Shown: piece after piece, positions 16,044-24,627 of the stretch
How positions within the stretch are numbered: the stretch's first letter is position 1
Layout of the letters: every line of letters starts with the position of its first letter
Source of the DNA: Chloroflexota bacterium
GTDB taxonomy: Bacteria > Chloroflexota > UBA4733
Reading direction: 5' to 3'
DNA: 64,000 bases
Assembly (NCBI GenBank): GCA_023381895.1
Contig: JAMCTA010000029.1
Coordinates: forward strand, 308 to 64,307
Translations under genes and position numbers: made by a program
Notes under the pieces: model-generated
What the model was told of the DNA's origin: nothing
Databases searched by the model: none
What the model saw: the letters and a program-made list of their open reading frames with translations, nothing else

Positions 16044-16753
16044 ACCGGTACCTCCTGTTTCTGCGTGAATTGCCGCGTGTCGGCGATGAGTGCCCCGTCG
16101 CGGAACTGCAACTGGCGCGGCGTGAAGGCGGCGATCTGAGCGTCGTGTGTCACCAGAACGATGGTGAGTCCCTGCTCTTGATTGAAACGCCGCAGCAACT
16201 CGAGTACCGTGGCGCTGGTCCGTGTGTCCAGATTGCCGGTAGGCTCGTCGGCCAGCAGCACGGCCGGATGGTTGACTAGGGCGCGGGCGATGGCCACTCG
16301 TTGCTGCTCCCCACCGGACAGCTCGTTCGGACGGTGATGTAAGCGCTGCTCGAGGTGGACGGCGGCGAGCGCTGCTATCGCCCGGCGACGGCGCTCCTTG
16401 ACGCCGACACCGGCATAGAGTAGCGGCAGTTCGACATTCTCGAGGGCGCTGGTGCGGGCGAGCAGATTGAAGCTCTGAAAGACGAAGCCCAGCCGCTCCC
16501 GGCGCACCCGCGCCAGTTCGCGCGGCGCCAGGCCCTGTACCTCGTACCCTTCCAGGGCGTAGCGCCCTCCGCTGGGGCGATCCAACAGGCCCAGTAGATG
16601 CAGGAAGGTCGACTTACCGGAGCCGGAGGGACCGGTGACACTGACCAACTCCCCGGCTGTGATCTCGACATCGACATCCGCCAGCGCCGGGACGGCAAAC
16701 TCGCCACTCCGGTAGGTCTTAGTTAGAGCCACCGTGCTGATCACCGGCACCAT
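16040..16753 (-). CDS. ABC transporter ATP-binding protein (MacB/LolD type)
   Basis: ATPase of the three-gene exporter. The Walker A motif is GPSGSGKST, the Q-loop lies in [11 protein letters not shown], the ABC signature is [15 protein letters not shown], Walker B is [12 protein letters not shown] and the H-loop is [33 protein letters not shown] is typical of the MacB/LolD group that pairs with FtsX-type permeases. ATG 16753 has GGAGGAGG upstream and starts at MVPVIST; the longer frame is only open sequence over the intergenic part. The product is 237 residues. It lies 28 bases after the adaptor gene and overlaps the permease gene. Confidence 0.93.
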   Translation of the reverse strand: MVPVISTVALTKTYRSGEFAVPALADVDVEITAGELVSVTGPSGSGKSTFLHLLGLLDRPSGGRYALEGYEVQGLAPRELARVRRERLGFVFQSFNLLARTSALENVELPLLYAGVGVKERRRRAIAALAAVHLEQRLHHRPNELSGGEQQRVAIARALVNHPAVLLADEPTGNLDTRTSATVLELLRRFNQEQGLTIVLVTHDAQIAAFTPRQLQFRDGALIADTRQFTQKQEVPV

Positions 16754-16781
16754 AGTGCGTTCCTCCTCCCTGCCGGCACGC

Positions 16782-18791
16782 CTAGTGCTGGCCCTGCTGG
16801 CCACCGGACGACTTCGGCACGCCGATACCTGGTGGCGCACCGGCCGGCGTGGCCGTCGCACTCGCCCCGCCACCAGGCGGCACTCCGGCGGCGGCAGACT
16901 GGGCGATCAGGACGGTGGCGCCGAGCGGTAGGCCGCTCTGGATCTCCGTCCACCGGCCGTTCTGCGCCCCCACCTGGACCAGTTTCCAGGTCGGCTGCTT
17001 GCCCACCACGGGTACCTGCACGGCCTCGGTACCCTGCTGCTGGCCGATGGCTGCCGTCGGCAGCACCTTGACGTTACTGCGGACCTGGGTCGTGATAGTC
17101 GCCCGCAGGCTCATGCCCGGACGCAGGACCAGATGCTTCGGGTTCTGGAGCGTCACCGACACGGGGTAGAACACGACACCTTGTAAGGTGACCGGTAGTA
17201 CTGCGATGCTGGTGACCGTCCCTTTGAATTTGCGACCAGGAAAACCATCCACCTTGACGGTCGCCGCGTCGTGAAGCGCCATCGTGCGGACATCGAACTC
17301 GCTGACATTGACGCTAGCGATGCTAACCCCAAGCGGTGCGATCGTGGCCACGCTGGCGCCGGCCTTGACGTAGCTACCGGCGGCGGTCGGCGTCGTGATG
17401 ACCACACCGCTTACCGGACTTACCAGCTTGGCCTGCTGGCGAAGCGCCTGGGCGACCTGCAAAGCGGCCGTCGCTTGCGCCACCGTGGCCTGCGCCTGCT
17501 GCACGTCGGCTGCGGTGTAAGGGTGTTGTGCCAGGGAGAGTGCCGCTTGGGCAGCGGTCACTGCCGCCTGGTCGTGCGTCACGACCGCCTGGGCTTGCTG
17601 GATGTCGGTGGCCGTGTAGGGGTGTTGGGCCAGCGAGAGCCCCGCCTGGGCCGCATTGACGGCGGCCTCGTCGTTCGCCACCGCCGCCTGGGCTTGCTGC
17701 AGGTCGGTGGTTGTGTACGGATGCTGGGCGAGCGACAAGGCCGCGACCGCCGCCATGACGGCGGTCTGGTCCTGGGTCAGCGTCGCCGCCTGCGCCTGTT
17801 GCGCCTGCTTGAGGACGGCGGCGGCCTGATCGACGGCCGTCTGGTCACTGGCCAGCATGGCCTTCGTCTGAGCGGTCACCTGGGCACGCTTCGTTCGTGC
17901 CGCGGCGAGACTGTCGGTGGCGCTGTTCACCTGGGCGTTGGCGCCCTGGCACTGGTAGGCCGGCTTGGTAGGGTTGCCACAGGTGCCGTCCCGGCTGGTC
18001 TGCGCGGCGAACAGCGCGTCCTTGGCCTTTTGCACATCGGTTTGCGCCTGGGCCGTCGCCAGACGGGCATTTTGGGGAGTAGCCGCCAGTTTCTTCTGGG
18101 CGCCGGTCAACGCCGCCTGGAGGCCGGCAATCGTGCCAGTCGCCTTCTGCTGGTCGGCGTTGAGTGTGGCCTGCGCCTGGGCTACCTTAGCTTGCGCCTG
18201 CGCCACGACCTGCAGTCGTGGCCCGGCCTGGAGGGCGGCCAGTTTGGCCTGGTCACTCGCCAGCGTCGCCTGCGTCTGGGCCACGGGTGCCTGGGCTTGG
18301 ATGAGCGTCTGGCGACGTGGCCCGGCCTGGAGGGCGGCCAGTTTGGCCTGGTCACTCGCCAGCGTCGCCTGCGCCTGGGTGATGGCAGCCTGGGCCTGCA
18401 TGACCGTTTCCGGGCGTGGCCCGGCCTGGAGGGCAGCGAGCTTGCTCTGGGCCGCCGTCAAGGTGAGCTGGGCCTGAGTGACGGCGGTATCGAGCGCCGC
18501 CGTACTCATCGTGCCGATGGACTGGCCCGCTTGCACCTGCTGGCCGGGAACGACCAGGATCTTGGTGAGCGTGGCGGCAACCGGCGCTGTAACGATGTCC
18601 GGAATCGGCGTGGCGATGGCCCCATTGGCCTTGGCGGTCACGATGACCGTGCCGGTCTTGACGACCACCGAGACATATTTCGGGGTCGGCGCTGCGGGCT
18701 TGGTCGCCAGCACGCCGCGCTGATGCGCCACCAGGCTGGCGCCGATCAGGAGGACGAGGAGCAGAACCAGAACAAGCTTGAGACGGGACAT
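16782..18791 (-). CDS. Efflux periplasmic-adaptor-like protein (HlyD/MacA family) with long repeat-built coiled coil
   Basis: Membrane-anchored adaptor of the ABC exporter, first gene of the operon. ATG 18791 (after TAAGGAG) begins MSRLKLVLVLLLVLLIGASL, a signal anchor. Biotinyl-lipoyl-like half motifs flank a very long Ala/Gln-rich coiled-coil hairpin (about residues 100-440), and a beta-barrel and C-terminal domain follow (VSPVSGVVITTPTAAGSYV, then LRPGMSLRATITTQV). The hairpin contains two sets of 33-residue repeats, one with KLAALQAGPR and one with LSLAQHPYT. Between them a small segment with two cysteines (DGTCGNP, AYQCQG) could form a disulfide. At 669 residues it is much longer than typical MacA (about 370). 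The C-terminus is Gly/Pro/Gln rich. Confidence 0.88.
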   Translation of the reverse strand: MSRLKLVLVLLLVLLIGASLVAHQRGVLATKPAAPTPKYVSVVVKTGTVIVTAKANGAIATPIPDIVTAPVAATLTKILVVPGQQVQAGQSIGTMSTAALDTAVTQAQLTLTAAQSKLAALQAGPRPETVMQAQAAITQAQATLASDQAKLAALQAGPRRQTLIQAQAPVAQTQATLASDQAKLAALQAGPRLQVVAQAQAKVAQAQATLNADQQKATGTIAGLQAALTGAQKKLAATPQNARLATAQAQTDVQKAKDALFAAQTSRDGTCGNPTKPAYQCQGANAQVNSATDSLAAARTKRAQVTAQTKAMLASDQTAVDQAAAVLKQAQQAQAATLTQDQTAVMAAVAALSLAQHPYTTTDLQQAQAAVANDEAAVNAAQAGLSLAQHPYTATDIQQAQAVVTHDQAAVTAAQAALSLAQHPYTAADVQQAQATVAQATAALQVAQALRQQAKLVSPVSGVVITTPTAAGSYVKAGASVATIAPLGVSIASVNVSEFDVRTMALHDAATVKVDGFPGRKFKGTVTSIAVLPVTLQGVVFYPVSVTLQNPKHLVLRPGMSLRATITTQVRSNVKVLPTAAIGQQQGTEAVQVPVVGKQPTWKLVQVGAQNGRWTEIQSGLPLGATVLIAQSAAAGVPPGGGASATATPAGAPPGIGVPKSSGGQQGQH
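17522..17818. repeat. 99-bp coding tandem repeat, about 3 units (adaptor gene)
   Basis: GGTGTTG-type units recur at 17522, 17621 and about 17720, a spacing of 99 bases. Each encodes a 33-residue segment containing LSLAQHPYT followed by QQAQA. Confidence 0.75.
18221..18518. repeat. 99-bp coding tandem repeat, about 3 units (adaptor gene)
   Basis: GCCCGGCCTGGAGGGC recurs at 18221, 18320 and 18419 (the last with one change). Each 99-base unit encodes 33 residues starting near KLAALQAGPR. The first two units are almost identical over more than 60 bases, suggesting recent duplication. Confidence 0.8.
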
Positions 18792-19129
18792 GCACAGACT
18801 CCTTACTGTCCATGACGGCGATGTCCAGCACAGACGCGTCGCAGGACACGAGAGGGTCCAGCGCGCAGCAACCATACCGGCCTAGCGTGGCCTGCGACCA
18901 TGAAGGGGCGATGAAGGAGGCAGTGAGACGCACCGGCCGACCTTATCATCGGCGGCGATGTCCTGGGGGGCGTCCTGATTGCGGGAACCCATGCGGGCAC
19001 CTGCCCGGAACGCCGTGCCGTGGCGGCAGCGCTTACCAGCGGCAGCGCCTATCCCCTGGGCCGAGCAGTGTCTGCTACGCTTGCTGAGCTTCTGATATCG
19101 GGACAGTAGGCCTTCGGAGGAATCAAGCT
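18792..19129. other. Intergenic stretch without a recognisable gene
   Basis: This holds the upstream region of the exporter operon. I see no plausible coding frame or RNA gene in it. Confidence 0.5.
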
Positions 19130-19212
19130 ATGGACCTTTCCCGCTGGTTTAGCGACCAGCTCCAGGCCAGCCGCGATGTCGTGCTCTGGGCGACTGGGCA
19201 GTTATCTCCCGA
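19130..19212 (+). pseudogene. DinB-like protein, N-terminal scrap
   Basis: ATG 19130 with GGAGGAATC upstream encodes MDLSRWFSDQLQASRDVV, then LWATGQLSPDR, which resembles the first helix of DinB-superfamily proteins. After about 28 residues the reading is lost and another frame, from a different gene, takes over. Confidence 0.4.
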
Positions 19213-19224
19213 CCGCGTGGGGCA

Positions 19225-19404
19225 AGCACCGCCGCCGAGGCGTTGGGCATGGAAGGTCGAGCAGGTGTGCTGCGCGAGGGAGCGGCAGCCGACCTGGTCG
19301 TCTTGTCGGGCGACCCACTTGTTACGACGCCAGACCGGCTGCAGGATCTACGGGTAGAGCGGACATGGGTCGCCGGTTGGCAGGTATTTGGTGCAACCGC
19401 ATGA
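19225..19404 (+). pseudogene. Amidohydrolase (YtcJ-like), C-terminal scrap
   Basis: The frame ending with TGA at 19402 reads STAAEALGMEGRAGVLREG, AAADLVVLSGDPLVTTPDRL, then RVERTWVAGWQVF. This is the C-terminal sheet region of amidohydrolases (ADLVVLxxDPL...I...V..T.V.G). It has no start and no catalytic domain. Its fusion to a DinB-like N-terminus in another frame marks a deletion join. Confidence 0.6.
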
Positions 19405-19561
19405 TCCGTACCGGAAGGGGGCGCAGACGAACAATCGATTGGATAAGCAGGGTGAAGCCCCCCTTTGGTATGATCCTGTCGCCGCGCCGCCTCATCCCGG
19501 CCTCCCCTCGCTTCCTTCCGCCAGCCGGTCTACGCGAGCGCGGACAGTCCTAGCGGTGGCG

Positions 19562-20251
19562 CTACAGCAAACCGATGATCGTACTCAGGCCGTCGACGAT
19601 GTTGTGGCCGATGATGGCGCCCCACACGTTGTGCGTGTGGTCGTAGAAATAGCCGAGCAGGAGACCCACCGGAAAGGCGAGGAGTACGTCACCCAAGACT
19701 GTGTCGAGCGGCTGCGTAATGAGGCTGACGAGGTGGGTCAGCGCGAACAGCAGTGCCGCCAGGATGGTGCCGCCCTTGAACTCTGCGGCGCCGACTCGCA
19801 CGACCCAGGCGATGGAGTGATTCAGGCCGGTCTGGACGATCCCCCGCATTACGAACTCCTCCGCTACCCCCACGAGCACTGCTTGAAAGAGCACTGTCTC
19901 GATGGCCATCAGCGGCGGTGTCCCGGCCATACGCCCTACCTGACCAAAGCTGAGCAGCATGACCAGCGCAGTGAGCGTCAGCAGCGGACCACGCCAGCCG
20001 CGCAACCCGGCGAGGCTGAGCGGCCCAACCGGAAAGGTCCGGCGCAGCACCAGCAACCAGCACAGCGCCACCGCCAGCATCCAGCAGTGCGCCAGGTAGT
20101 TCGGCAGCAATCGGGCAAGCGGGTGCTGCCGGGCAAACGGTAGCAAGGCGATGGCCAGCACATATCCGCCGCCGATGCCGGCGATGTAGCCGCCGAGCGC
20201 ATCCAACCAGGTCACCGGCGTCGCCGCACCGGATGGTCCCGGCATCGCCAC
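19562..20251 (-). CDS. CPBP-family intramembrane metalloprotease (CAAX-like)
   Basis: Polytopic membrane protein with the three CPBP motifs: EEFVMRG (Glu-Glu...Arg), the His in FALTHLVSL, and HNIVDGL near the end. About seven hydrophobic segments are seen. Bacterial members process or bind peptides, sometimes for bacteriocin immunity, and are also common without known role. The frame is open to ATG 20299, but GTG 20251 has AAGGAG five bases upstream (GGAAGGAGATACT) and is preferred. It is a single gene, divergent from the TetR gene and transcribed like the exporter operon. Confidence 0.8.
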   Translation of the reverse strand: MAMPGPSGAATPVTWLDALGGYIAGIGGGYVLAIALLPFARQHPLARLLPNYLAHCWMLAVALCWLLVLRRTFPVGPLSLAGLRGWRGPLLTLTALVMLLSFGQVGRMAGTPPLMAIETVLFQAVLVGVAEEFVMRGIVQTGLNHSIAWVVRVGAAEFKGGTILAALLFALTHLVSLITQPLDTVLGDVLLAFPVGLLLGYFYDHTHNVWGAIIGHNIVDGLSTIIGLL

Positions 20252-20487
20252 AGTATCTCCTTCCATGAGTCCGAGCGCTCCCGCCGTTCCAGGATCCAAG
20301 GTCAGCCACGGCGGAACACACGGTCTTCGACAGCAATCGGCGCGTTCAGCGCTGCACTATAGCATCTACAAATAAGAGATACTATCATTTGGGCGGAGCG
20401 CAGCATTGCAGACGGTGAACGGACTCAGCCGAGAGTTACTCTAAAAAATTATCCACCTTGGTTTCTCACTGCTGGAAGGGGAGACAG

Positions 20488-20592
20488 ATGCACCGCCTCC
20501 GTCCGCTCCTGATGTACGCCGATTTCACGCCCAAACCCGCCTTCGCCGCCTACCAGGAGTTCATCAAGACGCAGTCAGGGGGTGAACAGTGA
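20488..20592 (+). pseudogene. Glycoside hydrolase C-terminal scrap (34 codons)
   Basis: ATG 20488, after GGAAGGGGAGAC, encodes HRLRPLLMYADFTPKPAF, then AAYQEFIK. The PLL-DADFTPKPA pattern is the typical last strand and helix of (endo)xylanase-type glycosidases. It could be translated, because the ribosome site is good and it overlaps the TetR start by four bases, but it is too short to be an enzyme. I read it as a remnant that may now serve as a leader for the TetR gene. Confidence 0.4.
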
Positions 20593-21314
20593 CAGTAGCA
20601 TCCCGCAGAGCGATTCCCGTGACCGAAACTGACGAGTCGGACGAAAGTCCAACGGTCGCCGGGCACTGGCGACGCAGTGTTGGCGACCGGCGGCGCGCCA
20701 GTTCGCGTGCCAAAATCCTGGCCGCTGCGGCCGCACTCTTCGAGCAGCACTCTTATACTGCCATCGCAGTCGAAAAGATTGCGGAAGCAGCAGGCGTGGG
20801 GCCAGCCACCGTGTATAACCGCTTCGGCAGCAAGGCGATGATCGTTGCCTATCTGCTGCAGGAGCCGGCGCGGGAACTCGTCCGTGCCACCGAGGCCGAT
20901 CTGGCGGCGGAGATATCGGTGGAGAGGGCAGTTCGCCGCCACTTTGCCCGCCTGGCAGAGACGGCGTGCGGACGGCAGCCACTCTTCGCCGCTGTGCTCC
21001 CGGCGGTCATCGATGCCTACAGCAGCGGCGGCGCTGCCCGGCCGGAGACCGATCTGCGCCAGGTGGCGCCCCTGCTGGATCCGGTGATGGCGATCATTGA
21101 GCACGGTCAGCGTCGCGGGCTGGTAGCGGCGTCCGTCGATCCGCGTCTGGCGGCCGTAATGGTGACGAACGTATTCTGCCTGCGCATGATCGGCCGCGAG
21201 CCCACCGACCGCATCGCCGGCGACCTGGCGGAGCTCCTCCTCTTCGGCATCGTAGGCAGGCCGACAACCGGCCCATACACCCTTGACACCGTCGATGCTT
21301 CGGTGTGGCTCTGA
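20589..21314 (+). CDS. TetR-family transcriptional regulator
   Basis: DNA-binding repressor-type regulator. After a disordered, acidic N-terminus of about 35 residues comes the TetR helix-turn-helix: RAKILAAAAALFEQHSYTA, then VEKIAEAAGVGPATVYNRFG and SKAMIVAYLL. The C-terminal ligand domain (about residues 90-220) is unspecific. The product is 241 residues. GTG 20589 follows GGGGGTG; an alternative start would be internal. Its natural targets may be the divergent CPBP gene or the nearby exporter operon, an inference from position only. Confidence 0.88.
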   Translation: MTVASRRAIPVTETDESDESPTVAGHWRRSVGDRRRASSRAKILAAAAALFEQHSYTAIAVEKIAEAAGVGPATVYNRFGSKAMIVAYLLQEPARELVRATEADLAAEISVERAVRRHFARLAETACGRQPLFAAVLPAVIDAYSSGGAARPETDLRQVAPLLDPVMAIIEHGQRRGLVAASVDPRLAAVMVTNVFCLRMIGREPTDRIAGDLAELLLFGIVGRPTTGPYTLDTVDASVWL

Positions 21315-21388
21315 GAATTTCCTGACTTCCGGGTGAAAATCATCAGCGGCTGCCGGGATCTCTTGGACACTGATCAACGGAAGAGGGC

Positions 21389-21606
21389 CTACAGCGTCGC
21401 GCCGAGCACTCGCAAGTCTTCTGTCAGCGACGTGCCTTTGGCCGTGAACGCCGTGGCGCCCTTACGGCCGTAATTGACAGCTCCCGCGTGCGGGTCTCGG
21501 CCAGCACCGCATCGGCCAACTCGAACGGCACGACCCCGGTCAGGTCACCCAGATGCCCTGGCGCGAACACCCCGGCCGCCACCGTGATCGTCCGGGAGAT
21601 AGTCAT
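21389..21606 (-). pseudogene. IS4-type transposase N-terminal fragment joined to an unrelated gene tail
   Basis: ATG 21606 starts MTISRTITVAAGVFAPGHLG, then DLTGVVPFELADAVLAETRT, which matches the N-terminal domain of IS4 transposases. After about 42 residues the frame changes and a different C-terminus is read to TAG at 21389: VNYGRKGATAFTAKGTSLTE, then DLRVLGATL. That tail is not transposase-like and I do not recognise it. The catalytic DDE part is missing. The 210 bases upstream (21607-21817) hold no gene and may contain the old IS end. Confidence 0.6.
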
Positions 21607-21817
21607 GACAGCGGCACTGATGGCAGACTGGGCGCGTAACGGAGGTCCTCACAGACGGTGATCTTGGTCGATTCCGTCTTACCGGACCTTCGCTTGCTCT
21701 CCGGGTACCAACGCGCCGGCCCAGGTGCTGACCAGCAATCCCGAGCCTTAACTTTCCCGGCATTGAGTCTCCGGGGAATTTGCCCGATCCTCGAGGCCGT
21801 TCGCGAGCGACCGCGGC

Positions 21818-22717
21818 TCACATCGGTGTCGCGGCGACGATCCGCGCCAGGGTCTGCCGGCCCATCCGGCTCATCGCCGGGTTGGTGTCGACGTAGTACC
21901 AGACCGCGCCCATCGCCTGCACGAACGCCCAGGCCTTGCTGCGTTCCCACTCGAGGTCGTCGCTGCCCAGCTCCGCGCGGAAGACCGCCCGGGGGCCGTC
22001 GTCGAGCAGGTGCCAGCCCGCGATGACGTCCAGAGCCGGGTCAGCGGCGGCGAACCCGCCGCAGTCGAGCACGCCCGCGAGCCGGCAACCGGCGACGAGC
22101 ACGTTGGTAGGGATGAGGTCGCCGTGCGTCATCACGTCTGGGTCGGTGCGGGGCAGGTCGCGGAAGTGCTGCCACAGCGCGGTGAGCCGGGGGACGTCCA
22201 GCAGCTGCTCGCTCTTGTCGAGGCACTTCTCGACCCACTCGTCGTGATCGTGCAGGTCGCCGCCGCGGTTATCGCCGGTGAAGGTGCGGCCGCGGGTGTC
22301 GGCGCCGCGCAGCGCGGTAATCAGCGTAGCGAGGTCGCGGGCGAACGCGTCGCTGCCGCTGGGGTCGTCCTTGCTGGCGTCGGTCCCGCTCAGCCAGGTC
22401 TGGACGGACCACGGCAACGGGAAGGCTTCGCCCGGCCGCCCCAGTCCGGCGGGCTCGGGAGCCGGGAAGGGGGAGGCCTTCGCGAACTCCGCGCTCGCGC
22501 GCGCTTCGGACTTGAGCAGGCGCTGCGTCTCGTCGGGGTCGGTGCCTAGCAGCGGGAACCGGGCGGCGTAGCGCTCGCCGATCCGGAAGATCGCGTTGAC
22601 CGTCCCGCTGGAGTCAATGCGACGGATCGGTTCCTGTGCCCACCGCGAGAACTGGTCCGTGATCAGGGCCCGAGCGGCGGCGTCGGCCAGGACGATCTCG
22701 TCCTCGTGCATGGTCAT
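21818..22717 (-). CDS. Aminoglycoside phosphotransferase (APH)-family kinase
   Basis: Small-molecule kinase of the APH/ChoK fold. The N-lobe contains SSGTVNAIFRIGERYAARFP with a glycine-rich turn. The catalytic loop is VMTHGDLIPTNVLV (HGDxxxxN) and the metal-binding motif follows as VLDCGGFAAADPALDVI. The usual Asp of the DxD/DFG-like position appears as LDCGG, while the later Asp residues are kept. Codon use is strongly G/C at third positions, more than in core genes, and the style recalls actinobacterial sequences. The product is 299 residues. Its real substrate (antibiotic, sugar or other alcohol) is unknown. ATG 22717 (MTMHEDE) starts 44 bases after the HAD stop. Confidence 0.85.
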   Translation of the reverse strand: MTMHEDEIVLADAAARALITDQFSRWAQEPIRRIDSSGTVNAIFRIGERYAARFPLLGTDPDETQRLLKSEARASAEFAKASPFPAPEPAGLGRPGEAFPLPWSVQTWLSGTDASKDDPSGSDAFARDLATLITALRGADTRGRTFTGDNRGGDLHDHDEWVEKCLDKSEQLLDVPRLTALWQHFRDLPRTDPDVMTHGDLIPTNVLVAGCRLAGVLDCGGFAAADPALDVIAGWHLLDDGPRAVFRAELGSDDLEWERSKAWAFVQAMGAVWYYVDTNPAMSRMGRQTLARIVAATPM

Positions 22718-22760
22718 CGCCGGCTCCTGACCTGTCGGGTGCGGTCATTGCGCAGGCAAG

Positions 22761-23334
22761 CTACCGGTTCGATGCCCCCATCACGTCTAGCAGGATCGGG
22801 AACGCCTCGCCGGCGCTGCGGGCGACGTAGTCGGGCCGTGGGCCTTCGTCGGGCCCCGGCCGCCCGCCGGAGATCCACAGCGTTGTCATGCCGACGGCCT
22901 GAGCGCCCGCGATGTCGGAGGTGGAGTGAGTCGCCGACCATCCACGCCCCCGCGAGTTCGGCGCCGGTGCGCCGCGCGACCTCGGCGAACACCACCGGCT
23001 CGGGCTTGCGTGGGCCGTCACCATCGCAGAAGCACATAGCATCGAACAGCTCGGCCAGGCCGAGCGCGACGCCCTCGAACGGGATGGTTTGAGTCGGCAC
23101 CATCGCTGCGAAGGCCAGCGCGAGCTCGTCCGCCGTCTCACCGAAACCGAAGTGCGTCTTGATTGTCTGCCAGGACTCGTGAACCGATAACGGCCTTGAG
23201 TTTACTTCACGCAAGAACGCTAAATCTTCTTCGGACAGTCCGCGCTGCGTAGCAAAAGCGCTAAGAGCGAGATCGATCGCCCCCGCATAGTCAACCAGAG
23301 TGTCATCAAGGTCGAACACGACGAGTGGTCGCAT
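22761..23334 (-). pseudogene. HAD-superfamily phosphatase with a +1 frameshift
   Basis: ATG 23334 starts MRPLVVFDLDDTLVDYAGAI, with the nucleophile motif DLDDT, and reads well to CDGDGPRKPEPVVFAEVA and AGAWMVGDSLH (motif with GDS). At 22917-22923 one extra base shifts the frame; the proper end, SDIAGAQAVGMTTLWISGG and RPGPDEGPRPDYVARSAGEA, lies in the next frame and stops at 22761. Removing one C gives a complete HAD phosphatase of about 190 residues. Either the gene is inactive or this is a sequence error. It precedes the APH-type gene on the same strand, so the two form a pair. Confidence 0.75.
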
Positions 23335-23390
23335 AGGTAATCGCTCCAGCGTATCGGGAAGTAGCTCGTGTGTACTTTACCGTCGGCGTT

Positions 23391-23542
23391 GTGATTGTCA
23401 ATGGGAAAGCCATGTGGGTTTTGCCCACGCCGCTCGGGCCCAGCAGGAGCAAGTTCTGGCGCTGGGCGGCGAAGTTGCCCTGAGCCGGTTCGAGGATGCG
23501 CGCCTGGGGAAGGGCGGAGACAGCGGTGAAATCGAACTCCTC
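23391..23542 (-). pseudogene. IstB-like IS21 helper ATPase fragment
   Basis: The minus strand from 23542 reads EEFDFTAVSALPQARILEP, then AQGNFAAQRQNLLLLG and PSGVGKTHMAFPL. This is the Walker A part of IstB/DnaC-like ATPases (LLLGPxGVGKTHLA). Both ends are missing. Its 5' edge falls exactly where homology of the neighbouring glycosyltransferase starts, so an IS21-family insertion and later deletion probably removed the N-terminus of that gene. Confidence 0.7.
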
Positions 23543-24527
23543 AGCTCAATTCTTTTCAGTGTGGTGTCACGATTCTCTACTATCATGCAGGCCGATCTCT
23601 TTCTTGCCGTCTCGCCACCGCTGCAGCTCGCAGCGGCCGCGGTGGTCCTGGGTTGGGTGGCTCAGCGTTCTGTGATGCTTGTGATCAAGGATTTGGTGCC
23701 CGAGGCGGCCCTGTCTGTTGGGATGATGCGCCGCGGCAGACTCTACGAGATGGCAGAGCGGCTCGAGCGCTGGGTGTACGAGCGTGCTTCCCACATCGTG
23801 GTCATCAGCGAGCAACTCGCGAGCCACGTTCGGGATCGCGGCGGGCGGGAACAAGCTGCGTCGGTGCTCCCGGATTGGGTCGATCCCGCGCTGCTGCAAG
23901 AGGCCCGGCCAGACCCCGAATGGAGGGGGAGCCTTGGCATCCCGGCGACAGCATCGATTGCGCCGTACAGTGGAAATCTCGGTGCGAAGCAAGACTTCGA
24001 CCTGCTCATTGAGGCCGCAGCGACCATCGATGGACAGCCGTCGAAGCATCTGGTGCTAATAGGAGCGGACAGTGAGCGCGATCGGCTCGACCGGCTCGTG
24101 CGCGAGCGATGGTTGCCAAACGTTCATCTGCTCCCGCTTCAGCCGCGCGAGCGCATTCCAGTCATCCAACAGAGTGCCGACCTGCTCCTGCTCCCTGAGC
24201 GCCTGGGAGCAGGAGCGACGGTTCTCCCGCCGAAGCTGCTCACCTACCTGGCTGCAGGGCGTCCTGTGCTAGCGCTCACCGATGAAGGGAGCGGAGCGGC
24301 GCTAGCTCTTGAGGAGAGTCACGCCGGTGTCGTGGTCCATCTAGGAGATCTGGAGGGATTCATGGCAGCATGGCAACATCTGGTAAGAGGAGCCCGCGCT
24401 GAGCGCGTGCCTCGGTGACCGCGGAAAACAGTGGGTCAGCGAGCATTATCAACGGCAGCATATCTTGGAGCGCTATGCATCCCTCCTGGACTCTCTCGTC
24501 GGTGACCATAGAATCAATCACCGCTGA
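23540..24527 (+). pseudogene. GT4 glycosyltransferase (WcaI-like), N-terminally truncated and frameshifted
   Basis: From about 23540 the frame encodes a WcaI-like glycosyltransferase body: DLFLAVSPPLQLAAAAVVLG, then VIKDLVPEAALSVG, VVISEQL, YSGNLGAKQDFDLLIEAA, LLPERLGAGATVLPPKLLTY and LAAGRPVLALTDEGSG. Roughly 90 N-terminal residues are absent and are replaced upstream by the IstB relic. Near 24400 the frame breaks; the expected C-terminus, CLGDRGKQWVSEHYQRQHIL, lies in the next frame and ends at TGA 24525. An open frame reaches back to 23300, but that part is not glycosyltransferase-like. It belongs to the exopolysaccharide cluster with the next two genes. Confidence 0.75.
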
Positions 24528-24627
24528 CGTAGGTTGGATGCAATGCTGATCGCTCGCCCTGTGAGTGGTCTCTGCAGAAGAGTTACAGCGCTTCTGTAGC
24601 GCTGAAACAAGACGCAGTGAGGAGACG

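Noticed and set aside
17500..18520. Regularly spaced repeats as a CRISPR array
   Set aside because: The 99-bp period is in frame, encodes 33-residue coiled-coil units, and there are no unique spacers between short conserved repeats.
14832..18791. Macrolide-specific MacAB resistance operon
   Set aside because: The fold assignment is firm, but nothing in the sequence fixes the exported substrate, so no resistance function is claimed.
17271..18815. Plus-strand 514-codon open frame
   Set aside because: It is the antisense shadow of the repetitive, GC-rich adaptor gene on the minus strand; the product is low-complexity and has no family features.
20575..21377. Minus-strand frames opposite tetR
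   Set aside because: These are antisense shadows; the helix-turn-helix of the plus-strand protein is clear.
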